Made by a program: the position numbers and the translations under genes | The notes under the pieces: model-generated | Seen by the model: only the letters and a program-made list of their open reading frames with translations | Told to the model about the DNA's origin: nothing | Database searches by the model: none | Part shown: one piece after another, positions 1-8,478 of the stretch | How positions within the stretch are numbered: position 1 is the first letter of the stretch | Layout: each line of letters begins with the position of its first letter | Assembly: GCA_028282195.1 (NCBI GenBank) | Contig: JANQII010000131.1 | Span: forward strand, 1 to 44,025 | Reading direction: 5' to 3' | Origin: Prolixibacteraceae bacterium | GTDB lineage: Bacteria; Bacteroidota; Bacteroidia; Bacteroidales; Prolixibacteraceae | DNA: 44,025 nt

Positions 1-282
1 TTCATAGTTCTACATTGGTTATTGAGTGTTGTATATTCATTATTTTCTTGCTTTCCCCTAAATTCATATTTGTGTATAAAGCATAGCTTCCCGAAGCGAG
101 GCCTGCCTGCAGCAGGCAGGGACGATCCCGGGCACTCGGGATCAGGGTGGGTTAGTTGAAAAAAAGTGTCACCATTCATAACATTAGAAAATAGCACTCT
201 TTCATACGATTACAGCCACTTTCAGTTTCTAACTTTAAACAAGTTCAATACGGTTATTGAAACAACAAATTTACTTGTTGGT
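1..282. other. Gene-free left edge of the window
   Basis: I see no convincing gene here. The stretch is AT-rich except for one palindromic block at 102-143, listed separately. It lies downstream of the minus-strand histidine kinase. No T-run terminator is obvious after that gene's stop codon. Confidence 0.6.
102..143. repeat. Palindromic intergenic element (two adjacent hairpins)
   Basis: There are two back-to-back inverted repeats. CCTGCCTGC (102-110) pairs with GCAGGCAGG (112-120), and GATCCCG (124-130) pairs with CGGGATC (137-143). The block is GC-rich in AT-rich surroundings. The CTGCC/GGCAG and GATCCCG/CGGGATC words return in elements near 14019, 14749 and 33591, so this is probably one member of a dispersed repeat family. 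Confidence 0.65.
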
Positions 283-2091
283 TTAATCGTCCCAATTGCT
301 TGATTTTGTTGGTAAAGTAAAATAAAAAACTGAACCATCTCCGTTTACGGCATTACTTAAAACACCAACATTCCCATCTAGTTTTTCAACAATTCGTTTT
401 ACAATTGAAAGGCCAAGTCCATGACCCTCGGCCCTGGTAGGATCGAGCCTTGAAAACTTCACAAATAATTGTTCCTGTTCTTCTTTACTAAGTCCTTTCC
501 CATTGTCTTTTATCCAGAAACGTACCATTTTTTGCAAAGGAAGTTGGTCAGCACCCATTTCAATTACAGGAGGTGTACCACCATATTTTATAGCATTGCT
601 TAAGTAATTTACCCAAACTTCTTCAATCCACGGATGATAACCAAGTGCAGTGGGCCAACTTCCGGGAATATCTATTTTAGCACCGCTGTCATCAATCATG
701 TCTTTTAAGCGCGAGATACTTTCCTGCACAATGTACCCCATATTTACTTCTGTTGCCTGAACATCCTGTTGCCTTACACTAGCCAGGGTCAATAATTCTT
801 TGGTAACATGAAGCGTTTTATTTGCAGAAAGTTGAATTAAATCGTTGACTTCACGCATGCCATCTTCATTTTTATGGTCAATCTCCATGTACATCATGTC
901 TGTACAAGTAATTATTGCACCGATCATGTTCTTTAAGTCGTGGGCAACAGTATGAGCAAAGGCATCAAGATCTCCAATAAGTTTTTCTTTTTCTGTAATC
1001 TCTTCCTTTAAAAGTTTATTGGTTGTTTTGGTTTCTTTCTCGTTCTTCGTTCGCTCTGTAATATCACGAATAACAATCAATCTGCCAGTGTAAAGTAAGC
1101 GTTTGTCATATAAGGGTGTAATTCGAATGTCAAAAGAATATTTTTTATCATTAAATTCTGTAGAGATTTCCATCTCGTCCATCTGATCATTATTCTTAAC
1201 TTGATCAATCAGATTTTTCATTTTAGGAAAAGCATCGGTAATTTTTTTACCAAGAATTTCATTGTTGCTTTGGCCTATAATTCTGAGAAGCGCAGGGTTG
1301 ACGTCAGCAATCCTTCCTAAACGATCAACTACCATAACCCCGTCAGGCATTATATCAATTAATTTATTTCTGGCAAACGGAATAAGGTTGAAGATTCCAT
1401 ATTTTAAATTGACATATGCAAGCAAAATTCCTGATAGCAGGAAGCAAACAGGTGTCCAGTCAAACCCTGAAACAGGGTTTATATCGAACAGGTACATTAC
1501 ATTACCCGAAACAGGCAGAAAACAAGCTGCAGTAAGGATTACAATTTGCGATTGGAAATATTCGGGAAATCGTAAAAGTAGCTGCATAATGTTTACGACG
1601 CTGATTAAAAGTAGTGTGTAGGTAAAAATGAAAAATATCCAGAATGAAACACCATGCTCATAAAGAGTTGTATTATTTTCCGGATTAATTACAGCCGATT
1701 GCCAATGTAAATGGTGAAAGTCGTTTGTAAAAACCATTAAAATAAAAAATGCAGGAATGATGATTAAAATGGTTTTTATTTGTTTGGTGATCAGGTTTTC
1801 TTTGGATGCAAAACTAAGTGCGAAAAATAAAAAACTTACTGGTGTAAAAGCAATGCCTAAGTAAGACAATTTTGACCAAAGAAGTTTCAAACTTAAAGTT
1901 GTTGCAGCGTATTCAAATGCACAACAAATTGCCCAAACGGCAGTGAAAAACTGCATAAGTGACAAGAATAATACTCCTGGAGATTTGCGGTATTGGAGTA
2001 GATACAGGCTTATCAGTATCCCCAAAATACCTGTTGCCGCAAGAATGAGCGGCAACGTAGTAATACTATATGATCCTATCTCAAAATTCAT
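283..2091 (-). CDS. Membrane sensor histidine kinase (7TM-type N-terminus, PAS, HisKA, HATPase)
   Basis: This is a 602-residue hybrid-free sensor kinase, probably in the inner membrane. Residues 10-230 form about seven hydrophobic segments like the 7TM sensor region of His kinases. A PAS domain follows (about 243-345, with IMPDGVMVVDRLGRIADVN), then a short coiled linker (about 346-372) leads to the HisKA helix with the likely phospho-acceptor H384 in the AHDLKN motif. The ATPase domain has an N-box (N495/N499), a G1 box (DNGKG, 529-533) and a G2 box (GHGLG, 556-560). The start is an ATG at 2089-2091. No response regulator or receiver domain lies nearby, so it is an orphan here and its signal is unknown. 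I am confident of the kinase assignment. Confidence 0.93.
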   Translation of the reverse strand: MNFEIGSYSITTLPLILAATGILGILISLYLLQYRKSPGVLFLSLMQFFTAVWAICCAFEYAATTLSLKLLWSKLSYLGIAFTPVSFLFFALSFASKENLITKQIKTILIIIPAFFILMVFTNDFHHLHWQSAVINPENNTTLYEHGVSFWIFFIFTYTLLLISVVNIMQLLLRFPEYFQSQIVILTAACFLPVSGNVMYLFDINPVSGFDWTPVCFLLSGILLAYVNLKYGIFNLIPFARNKLIDIMPDGVMVVDRLGRIADVNPALLRIIGQSNNEILGKKITDAFPKMKNLIDQVKNNDQMDEMEISTEFNDKKYSFDIRITPLYDKRLLYTGRLIVIRDITERTKNEKETKTTNKLLKEEITEKEKLIGDLDAFAHTVAHDLKNMIGAIITCTDMMYMEIDHKNEDGMREVNDLIQLSANKTLHVTKELLTLASVRQQDVQATEVNMGYIVQESISRLKDMIDDSGAKIDIPGSWPTALGYHPWIEEVWVNYLSNAIKYGGTPPVIEMGADQLPLQKMVRFWIKDNGKGLSKEEQEQLFVKFSRLDPTRAEGHGLGLSIVKRIVEKLDGNVGVLSNAVNGDGSVFYFTLPTKSSNWDD

Positions 2092-2119
2092 TTGGCAGGC
2101 GTAAATTTAATAAACATAA

Positions 2120-2686
2120 TCAATATAGCAGCAAATGTTCAATCAAAATTTTTGCACCAATAATGAATAAAATAGTCCCGCCAATAATTTCAGCATACTT
2201 GTTCACTTTAGGACCGGTTTTCTTTCCAATTAAAATCCCCGTCATAGATGCAATAAAAGTAACAGCACCAATTAATAAAATCGCTGCGATAAATCTTTCT
2301 ATAATAATTCCTAAAGTGAACCCAACGGCAAGAGCATCAATACTGGTAGCAATTGCAAGCACAACTGTTACTCTAAATCTCAATGGGTTTTTAATTTCTT
2401 CTTCTTTTTGGATTAGGCTTCCCATAATCATTTTACCACCAACCAGTGATAAAATTGCAAAAGCTACCCAGTGCTCAATAGGTTCAATAAAATTTTGAAC
2501 ACTACTTTGCAGTAGCCAGCCAATGATGGGCATTACTGCTTGAAAAATAGCCAGAATGATTGCAAAACGGGCAGCCTGAAAAAAGCGAATTTTAGGAATG
2601 CCCAATCCGCTTATAATTGAAACAGCAAAGGAATCGAATGATAATCCGATTGCTACAATAAACACAGTTAGTAAGTCCATTCCCAT
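2120..2686 (-). CDS. mntP: Putative manganese efflux pump MntP
   Basis: This small polytopic membrane protein has six hydrophobic segments arranged as two repeated halves, as in the MntP (DUF204) family, which exports Mn(II). The first half carries IGLSFDSFAVSI and the second ATSIDALAVGFTLG; the acidic residues in these segments are the family's functional Asp positions. The first half has Phe before the Asp where many homologues have Met. The reading frame extends upstream to a TTG at 2701, but two ATGs at 2686 and 2680 fit the family better. The protein starting MDLLTVF (2680) has the most typical N-terminus. It follows the acyltransferase gene by a few dozen bases on the same strand. No room exists for a manganese riboswitch directly in front. 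Confidence 0.88.
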   Translation of the reverse strand: MGMDLLTVFIVAIGLSFDSFAVSIISGLGIPKIRFFQAARFAIILAIFQAVMPIIGWLLQSSVQNFIEPIEHWVAFAILSLVGGKMIMGSLIQKEEEIKNPLRFRVTVVLAIATSIDALAVGFTLGIIIERFIAAILLIGAVTFIASMTGILIGKKTGPKVNKYAEIIGGTILFIIGAKILIEHLLLY

Positions 2687-2713
2687 CAATTTGCACGGCA
2701 AAACTAGTAAAAA

Positions 2714-4054
2714 TCAATCCATTAAAAACTGTTTTGCGTTTAGTTTACAGTTATGCCTGAGTTCTTCTATTTGATTGAATATGTTGTTGTTCTTATTTTT
2801 TTTAATTCGGTATTTTATGCTCCTGAAAATTTTCTTCCAAAGCTCCAGAATTGTAAAAGCAAACTTGCCGGCTAACAGGCTTACAACAATAAAAAGTAGG
2901 CCTTTTAATATGCTTTTAGTAGTAACACCAATAACAATAAAAATAATTGCAAAGTAAATGAAGTGGGTAATTAAACCAGTAACAAACTGGAAAGTACTAA
3001 TAAATGTTTCATCAGTCACCTTTTTTTGGATATACCAGTGCGGAATGCGAAAGGGAATAAGGAAAATCAGGAAGCTTAAAAACAAAATGGGAAGCATAAT
3101 AATACCTAAAAAAACTTCGATAAATAGTATAAAAAATGATTTATTGCCTAATTGAACATCCAGGTTTTCGATACCATTTGCCGCTAGCAAATTTCTGTAT
3201 CTATCTAGTTGATCATGTAATAATTTGAAAGCTTTAGGTTCTTCTTTTTCAGATTCTTTCAGAAGCTCAATAAGCTTTTTATCAGAATAAAACCGGTTAG
3301 CAAATTTTTTTTTGTGCCACTTCTTTTTTGTTTCAAATGAATCACCTAAAAGTTCCCGAAGCAGTTCAAAGTTTTCGTAATGCTCTTTGCTTTTGATCTC
3401 TAAACTTAATTTTTCAATTGAAGAAAAAATTTCATTTTTGAGATTCATTGTAGCCTGGTGTTCGCTTTCAGAATAAATCTTTTTATAATCAGAAAGACTA
3501 ATTGGTTTTCCGTAATTGATTAAAACACTTCGGTTAAAATGCCAATAGTGGCTATAGTAAATCCCAACAGGCACAATCTTTAAATCTAAATTGAAGTTAT
3601 TTTTTTCCTCAGCTAGAAATGCGATTCTTGGCACAGCTTTTTTATGTGAAACCATTTGCCTTCTTCCGGAATGGGCTGCTTCCGGGAAAAGTGCAATTTC
3701 TTTCTTCTTCGTTAAAATTTTAATGACTTTACTAAAAACTTCATCATTTTTCCCCAAATTTTCTTTCCCATCACGGATTCGGTATACCGGTAATATTTTT
3801 AAGAAGTGAAGAATTGCATTAACAGTTTTTGAATGGAAGATATCTGCCCTGGCAAGCCAAACTTGCTGCGTTTTGTTGGTACACAAAACAGTCATCGGAT
3901 CCATTAATGCATTCTGATGATTGGGTGCAAAAATGATAGGTTTCCCATAAGGGATATTTTCCTTACCCAGAACCGTAATTTTTCTGTGACTCAGCCAAAA
4001 AGCAAACTGAGTATAGACTTTTAAAATTGCATATCCAAGAGACCATTTTTCCAT
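2714..4054 (-). CDS. PlsC-like lysophospholipid/glycerol-phosphate acyltransferase
   Basis: This is a membrane-associated acyltransferase of 446 residues, predicted to move fatty acyl groups onto a glycerophospholipid precursor. Residues 38-135 hold the PlsC core. The catalytic motif reads NHQNALMD (H46, D52), with five residues between His and Asp rather than the usual four, and the second motif is FPEAAHSG (123-130). The protein is longer than the roughly 250-residue PlsC. The extra C-terminal part has a charged helical region (about 210-305) followed by hydrophobic segments (about 310-400). The ATG at 4054 lies one base from the stop of the upstream transporter gene, so the two are probably translated from one mRNA. 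The exact substrate is not evident. Confidence 0.88.
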   Translation of the reverse strand: MEKWSLGYAILKVYTQFAFWLSHRKITVLGKENIPYGKPIIFAPNHQNALMDPMTVLCTNKTQQVWLARADIFHSKTVNAILHFLKILPVYRIRDGKENLGKNDEVFSKVIKILTKKKEIALFPEAAHSGRRQMVSHKKAVPRIAFLAEEKNNFNLDLKIVPVGIYYSHYWHFNRSVLINYGKPISLSDYKKIYSESEHQATMNLKNEIFSSIEKLSLEIKSKEHYENFELLRELLGDSFETKKKWHKKKFANRFYSDKKLIELLKESEKEEPKAFKLLHDQLDRYRNLLAANGIENLDVQLGNKSFFILFIEVFLGIIMLPILFLSFLIFLIPFRIPHWYIQKKVTDETFISTFQFVTGLITHFIYFAIIFIVIGVTTKSILKGLLFIVVSLLAGKFAFTILELWKKIFRSIKYRIKKNKNNNIFNQIEELRHNCKLNAKQFLMD

Positions 4055-4055
4055 A

Positions 4056-5000
4056 TCAGGCTAAAATGGTTTTTTTAGACCAAAGGGCAGCCATCAAGAG
4101 GCCACTTACGATATGCCAGATACCCCACCATGCGGCAATAACTGTCATTCCTCCAAGTTCAAGTTCAGGAGGAAATATCTTAGGGTTAAACATCAATGCG
4201 AGTGCAAGTCCCGAGTTCTGAATTCCCGTTTCAATCGTAATTGCACGGCGGTCGGCACGTGGCCGTTTTAATATTGTGCTTAAAACAAAACCGGTTCCCA
4301 GGGCAAGTGCATTATGAAGGAGTACAATAAAAAAGACCAGGTGAACAAATTTCAAAAAATGACTAAAATTTGCAGAAAGCAGAGCAATAACCATCACTAT
4401 GAAGAATAGTATTGAGCCGGTTTTTATGGGCTTTTTTATTTGTTCTGTAAGCCGGGGATATTTTGATGCAAATATTAATCCCAGGATAACCGGGATACCC
4501 AGTAAAATAAATACGGTTTGAAACATCTGTAGTTTATCTATTTCAAGGGGCCTAAGTAATTCCTGAGCAGCAGAAGCATTATAAAACTTAATATAGAAAT
4601 CTCCCCAAAGTGCAAAGTTCATAGGGGTTAAAAAGATGGCGCTTAAGGTTGCAAACGCAGTTAAACTTACTGATAGTGCAGCGTTGGCCCTTGCCATTGA
4701 GCTCATAAAGTTCGAAATATTTCCGCCAGGGCAGGAAGCTACTAAAATCATTCCTAAAGCTACGGTTGGTATAGGCTTAAGAACAATAACCAGTAAAAAG
4801 GTTAAGAAAGGTAATAACAAAAACTGAGAGATTATTCCGGTAACTGCCGATTGGGGTTTTTGAACCACAGCTTTAAAATCATCCAATCGAATATCAAGTG
4901 CAACTCCAAACATGATAAATGCCAGAGCAATATTTAGAAAAAATAAGCCAGAAGAGGAAAAGTTTAAACGAACATGGTCAAGCACATCCAGCGAATTCAT
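4056..5000 (-). CDS. BASS-family sodium-dependent transporter (bile acid:Na+ symporter-like)
   Basis: This polytopic inner-membrane protein has about nine to ten hydrophobic segments and resembles the bile acid:sodium symporter (BASS/SBF) superfamily. The signature is the CPGGNISNF stretch around residue 90, and a second family-like region occurs in ETGIQNSGLALAL towards the C-terminus. Family members carry organic anions with Na+; the substrate here is unknown and need not be a bile acid. The frame opens at a GTG (5006), but the ATG at 5000, giving MNSLDVL, is the better start. It is the first gene of an apparent operon with the acyltransferase and mntP. A hairpin at 5033-5075 separates it from the alkaline phosphatase gene. 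Confidence 0.88.
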   Translation of the reverse strand: MNSLDVLDHVRLNFSSSGLFFLNIALAFIMFGVALDIRLDDFKAVVQKPQSAVTGIISQFLLLPFLTFLLVIVLKPIPTVALGMILVASCPGGNISNFMSSMARANAALSVSLTAFATLSAIFLTPMNFALWGDFYIKFYNASAAQELLRPLEIDKLQMFQTVFILLGIPVILGLIFASKYPRLTEQIKKPIKTGSILFFIVMVIALLSANFSHFLKFVHLVFFIVLLHNALALGTGFVLSTILKRPRADRRAITIETGIQNSGLALALMFNPKIFPPELELGGMTVIAAWWGIWHIVSGLLMAALWSKKTILA

Positions 5001-5032
5001 AAGCACCAGTTTACGATAGAGGGCTTAAAAAT

Positions 5033-5075
5033 AAAAAACTATTGAAAGAAACAATCTAACTCTCAATAGTTTTTT
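5033..5075 (-). terminator. Hairpin terminator (potentially bidirectional) after the alkaline phosphatase gene
   Basis: A perfect 13-base inverted repeat, AAAAAACTATTGA (5033-5045) and TCAATAGTTTTTT (5063-5075), encloses a 17-base loop. Either strand ends in a run of six T. It lies just past the 3' end of the minus-strand phosphatase gene, so termination of that transcript is the likely role. Confidence 0.8.
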
Positions 5076-5117
5076 CGCTTTTGTGCTGTTGTTTCGTAAC
5101 AGCTATTTGTAATGAAA

Positions 5118-6266
5118 TTAAAGTCCTAGCAGTTTCATAATCTTTTTGGCAATATCGGTATTATCCATTATTCCTGTGAAATTTTCAGCTCCAGGCCCAA
5201 AAGCAAAAACAGGCACCATCAAGCCTGTATGGCCACCAGTCGTGTAACCTGCTTTTACAATTCCTTTTTCTATATCACCACCATTAATACCCATTCCTCC
5301 GGTTTCATGGTCAGCCGTAACCACAAGTAAGGTTTCCTTGTTCTTAGCAGCAAACTTAAGAGCTTTTCCAATACTTTTATCAAAATCCAGCATTTCTTCT
5401 ATGATATAAATGGTGTTATTTTGATGTCCTGCCCAATCAATTTGCGAGCCTTCCACCATTAAAAAGAAACCATCTTTATCTTTTTTAAGAATGTTTATAG
5501 CTGTTTCTGTAGCTACAGGTAACAGGTTCCCACGTTCGTTTACACGTCCATTGTGTTCTGGCGCAGTTAAACCGGCAAGTTTTCCTTTCTTTACTTTAGA
5601 AATTGCTTCTAAATCTTGCAGAACTGTGTAGCCTTTCTGTCTTAACTCATCAGCCAGGTTTCTACCGTCTTTTCGTTCTGTAAAATGTTTGTATCCACCA
5701 CCAATAAATACGTCAATGTCTGTTTTCAGGAAATCTCCGGCAATTTCTTCATACATATTCCTGCTTGGTTGATGAGCAATAAAAGAGGCAGGGGTTGCAT
5801 GTGTTATTGAAGACGTAGATGCGAGACCTGTAGCCATGCCCTTTTCTTCTGCCATTTCTAAAATTGTTTTTACAGAAATAGTATCAGGATTGACCCCGAT
5901 AGCACCATTGTATGTTTTTACACCTGTAGATAAGGCAGTCCCGCCAGCAGCAGAGTCCGTAATGTAGTTATTTGATGAACTTGTTGTAGAAAACCCAGCC
6001 TTTTTAAAGTTGTTAAGGAATAAATTCCCTTTATTTGCAGTTAATCCAGCATGAATTTGAGAAACTCCCATTCCATCGCCTATCATTAAAATAACGTTTT
6101 TAGGTTTTTGGACCTTACTTTTTTCCAGGTAGTTTTTAACCTCATAAACTTCCCCGCCTAAATAAATTTTTACAGAATCTTCTTTACTCAGGGTTTTGTA
6201 GTTTTCCTGAGCTGCAAGATTAAATAGAAGAAAGAAACTGAATACGATTGTCAATAATCTTTTCAT
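5118..6266 (-). CDS. phoA: Secreted alkaline phosphatase
   Basis: This is a metal-dependent phosphomonoesterase exported to the periplasm. A signal peptide covers about residues 1-20 (MKRLLTIVFSFFLLFNLAAQ). The catalytic set of the alkaline phosphatase family is complete: D64 in MIGDGMG, the nucleophile S105 in TDSAAGGT, H156/T158 in THATPAS, E272, D277 and H281 in VEGSQIDWAGHQN, D319/H320 in TADHETGG, and H346 in GGHTG. At 382 residues it is somewhat shorter than the E. coli enzyme. The start is an ATG at 6264-6266. It appears to be a single-gene unit ending at the 5033-5075 hairpin. No Pho-box was recognised. The symbol denotes family only. Confidence 0.93.
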   Translation of the reverse strand: MKRLLTIVFSFFLLFNLAAQENYKTLSKEDSVKIYLGGEVYEVKNYLEKSKVQKPKNVILMIGDGMGVSQIHAGLTANKGNLFLNNFKKAGFSTTSSSNNYITDSAAGGTALSTGVKTYNGAIGVNPDTISVKTILEMAEEKGMATGLASTSSITHATPASFIAHQPSRNMYEEIAGDFLKTDIDVFIGGGYKHFTERKDGRNLADELRQKGYTVLQDLEAISKVKKGKLAGLTAPEHNGRVNERGNLLPVATETAINILKKDKDGFFLMVEGSQIDWAGHQNNTIYIIEEMLDFDKSIGKALKFAAKNKETLLVVTADHETGGMGINGGDIEKGIVKAGYTTGGHTGLMVPVFAFGPGAENFTGIMDNTDIAKKIMKLLGL

Positions 6267-6783
6267 GGTTCGTTGGTGTTTAAATGATTCTTATTTTGAA
6301 CTGGTAAAAATAAGTAGAATCTTCCAATGTTTACTTTTGTGATTTATAAAAATATGGTTAATTTTTTGTGCTTTAGTAATCAATTATCTTATAAATTAAA
6401 AAACTATGAATAATGTGAATCAAGGGTTGAAGCTGAATATTCAGGGAAATCCTTGATTTGACCTCTTCCGATTCGGTTGATAGGCTGATTGTGCAAAGTG
6501 TTATCAATTAACCCACCCCAATTGAGTCCAACAATGTTGGATTCAATTTTCCCCTCTCTATCAATAGAGAGGAGTTAGGGGAGAGTACAGAGTATTTGTA
6601 TAAAAATATGTGAATCAAGGGTTTATTCTAAATATTCAGGAAAATCCGGATTTAAAGGTAAGATTTTCAACTCTTGATTCGCATGAATTGTCAATATTGG
6701 CTTTAAGCTTGTCAGTTTTGACATATTTTTAAAGTATTTCCTGTGTTAACTTTGTAGTAATCAGAAATAAAAAAACTTTAATC
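6267..6783. other. Intergenic stretch with repeats and hairpins
   Basis: No gene is supported in these 517 bases between divergent genes. It contains a 40-bp direct repeat (6413-6452 and 6608-6647), two hairpins between the copies (6520-6548 and 6551-6581), and a TAACTTTG word at 6747-6754 that matches the Bacteroidota -7 box for the downstream gene. No -33 element at the usual distance was found. Confidence 0.6.
6413..6647 (+). repeat. Pair of 40-bp direct repeats flanking two hairpins
   Basis: Copy 1 (6413-6452) and copy 2 (6608-6647) both begin ATGTGAATCAAGGGTT and end AAATCC. By hand alignment 35 of 40 bases agree without gaps. Between them lie AATTGAGTCCAAC (6520-6532), pairing with GTTGGATTCAATT (6536-6548) with one mismatch, and CCTCTCTA (6553-6560), pairing with TAGAGAGG (6565-6572) around a TCAA loop. 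The latter is followed by a GAGTTAGGGGAG tail that recalls the element at the end of miaB. Confidence 0.7.
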
Positions 6784-7170
6784 ATGAATCTACTTGTTCT
6801 TGTTGCCGGTATCATTTCTTTAATAGCTACAATTGGACACTTTACAATGGGAAGAAAATTGTATTTACGTCCACTTCTAAAATCTGAGCTTGACCCAATT
6901 GTTAAAACTATTTTCAAAAGTCTGTTTCATTATTCTTCGGTTTATCTTCTGTTAAGTACCTTTTTCCTGATTCGGATAGGAATTGCAGGTTCAAAATGTT
7001 TGTTTGATCCTTTCCTTGTTTTAGCATTTATCTGTGCTAATTTTATTCTAATGGGAGTATGGCAAATTATTCTTGCTTTACGTTCAGGAATAGAAAAACC
7101 ATTGGCGAATATTTTCCAGTGGTTATTCTGGTTAATTATAGGAGGTTTAATTTTAGTTAGCCTGATTTAA
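6784..7170 (+). CDS. Small four-helix membrane protein of unknown function
   Basis: I do not recognise this 128-residue protein. It has about four hydrophobic segments (roughly 1-21, 48-65, 73-97 and 107-128) joined by short polar loops, with GRKLYLRPLLKSELDP between the first two. It starts at an ATG (6784) about 30 bases downstream of TAACTTTG, a possible -7 promoter box. It converges with the AlbA_2 gene with 27 bases between the stops. Its length, clean start and hydrophobic pattern favour a real gene of the conserved-hypothetical membrane type. Confidence 0.75.
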   Translation: MNLLVLVAGIISLIATIGHFTMGRKLYLRPLLKSELDPIVKTIFKSLFHYSSVYLLLSTFFLIRIGIAGSKCLFDPFLVLAFICANFILMGVWQIILALRSGIEKPLANIFQWLFWLIIGGLILVSLI

Positions 7171-7197
7171 ACAGGAATTCTAATAGATAATTCGGGT

Positions 7198-7863
7198 TTA
7201 AAACTTCAGATTTTTATTTTCCCAGCTTTCGCGTTCAAAGTTTTCATCAAGAGAATAACGAATGTTTTTTTCTGCCTGATTAATCTTGAGAATGCCAAGC
7301 ACTATAAAATCAGAGATAATTCGTTCAGCCTCTTTGAAAGTAATTCTTGCCCTTCGTGAAAAGGCAGAGAGGCTGATCGATTTGTTGCTTTCAAGGTAGT
7401 CGAGCAAAAGCTTTTCTGTTTCTGAATATTTGATGAAAATCCCTTTTTTACTATTCTCTTTTTTCCAAACTTCAATCAATACTTTATTTGCTAAGCGGTT
7501 TTCATCATGCTGGCGAAAATAGGCTATCCATTTACCAGTTTCATCTTTGGCGAAATGTGGTTTGCTTTTACTTTCGTCGATAACTACTTCAAGAACTGTT
7601 TTGCCATCAACAAAATGTTGTTTTGTTTCAAAATTGATTTCTGGTTTGCTGAAAATTTTTGCAGCAGATTCAATCATGTAATATTCTTCTTCGGAACGTA
7701 CCCCGGCAATTGTCCCGTTATCTTTAACACCAAGAAGAAGTCTCCCTCCATCGGTATTCGCAAAAGCTACCAATGATTTGGCAATCTTTTTTGAATCATT
7801 CACGCAGAATTTGAAATCCTGTTCCTGGTGTTCTCCTTCGTGAATTAATTTATTTAAGTACAT
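7198..7863 (-). CDS. AlbA_2 / Schlafen-type ATP-binding domain protein with winged-helix C-terminus
   Basis: Residues about 8-120 resemble the AlbA_2 (Schlafen AAA_4) domain. Typical features are EGEHQEQDFKF near the start, then SLVAFANTDGGRLLLGVKDNGTIAGV. The remainder (about 135-205) is helical, with the look of a winged helix (LLDYLESNKSISLSAFSRRARI, then a second helix and a short strand). Such proteins are usually described as transcriptional regulators or nucleic-acid-binding proteins, but the role here is not known. The frame extends two codons upstream to a GTG at 7869; the ATG at 7861-7863 is preferred. Confidence 0.8.
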   Translation of the reverse strand: MYLNKLIHEGEHQEQDFKFCVNDSKKIAKSLVAFANTDGGRLLLGVKDNGTIAGVRSEEEYYMIESAAKIFSKPEINFETKQHFVDGKTVLEVVIDESKSKPHFAKDETGKWIAYFRQHDENRLANKVLIEVWKKENSKKGIFIKYSETEKLLLDYLESNKSISLSAFSRRARITFKEAERIISDFIVLGILKINQAEKNIRYSLDENFERESWENKNLKF

Positions 7864-7953
7864 GCTCACAACAACAATTTTATAATACAGAAAATAAATG
7901 AGTGCAGTTAACTTATGTTTCTTTTAAACTGTCTGCTGCATCAAGTATATGAC

Positions 7954-8403
7954 TTAATCATTTAGCCATTCGTAAAGTTGATAGTGATCTGCGTTCATAC
8001 CCATTTTCTCGTAAACTTTATGGGCTACGGCATTAGCTTTTTCAGCATAAAGCCTGATCCCTTTTAAGTTCGGATCATTTTCAACAAGACCTTTTACATG
8101 TTTGTACAGTTTTTTGTATACTCCTTGTTTGCGAAATTCAGCCAAAACAAAAACGGATTGTATCCAAAGAACAGTCCCATTTCTCCAATCGCTCCATTCA
8201 AATGTTGTTAGCAAAGAGCCAACTACCTGTCCCCTTTTTTCTGCAACGTAGTAATTTCCTTTTGATAAATCTGAAAACACAGCATGAACGCCTTTTTCAA
8301 CTGTTGGTTTGTCCAGTTCAATGTTTTCAGTCTCAAGGGCCATTTTTATCTGAAATTCAACGATAGCTGGAGTATCTTGAGGTATCGCTTTTCGTATGAT
8401 CAT
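7954..8403 (-). CDS. GNAT-family N-acetyltransferase
   Basis: This cytoplasmic enzyme of about 149 residues is predicted to transfer an acetyl group from acetyl-CoA to an unidentified amine. The fold is visible as MIIRKAIPQDTPAIVEFQ at the N-terminus, the central strands (YYVAEKRGQVVGSLLTTFEW), and the acetyl-CoA loop region VFVLAEFRKQGVYKKLYKHV. The open frame runs on to 8502, but that would add 33 residues foreign to the family and would overlap the divergent pseudogene. The ATG at 8401-8403 gives a normal GNAT start. It is divergent from the triphosphatase remnant across 75 bases. Confidence 0.88.
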   Translation of the reverse strand: MIIRKAIPQDTPAIVEFQIKMALETENIELDKPTVEKGVHAVFSDLSKGNYYVAEKRGQVVGSLLTTFEWSDWRNGTVLWIQSVFVLAEFRKQGVYKKLYKHVKGLVENDPNLKGIRLYAEKANAVAHKVYEKMGMNADHYQLYEWLND

Positions 8404-8478
8404 TTTCAACAAAAATTTGATCGTTAAAAATAGTAAAACTAGATTTAATGTTTTAAAATCATAAATAACACTTTTTAC

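Noticed and set aside
2070-2498. 142-residue open frame on the plus strand
   Set aside because: It is antisense to mntP and overlaps the histidine kinase start. The hydrophobic pattern mirrors the membrane segments of mntP.
6718-6754. Sigma-70-like promoter TTGACA at 6718 with the downstream -7 box
   Set aside because: The distance from TTGACA or TTTG to TAACTTTG is much longer than the 19-21 bases expected, so only the -7 word was kept as weak evidence.
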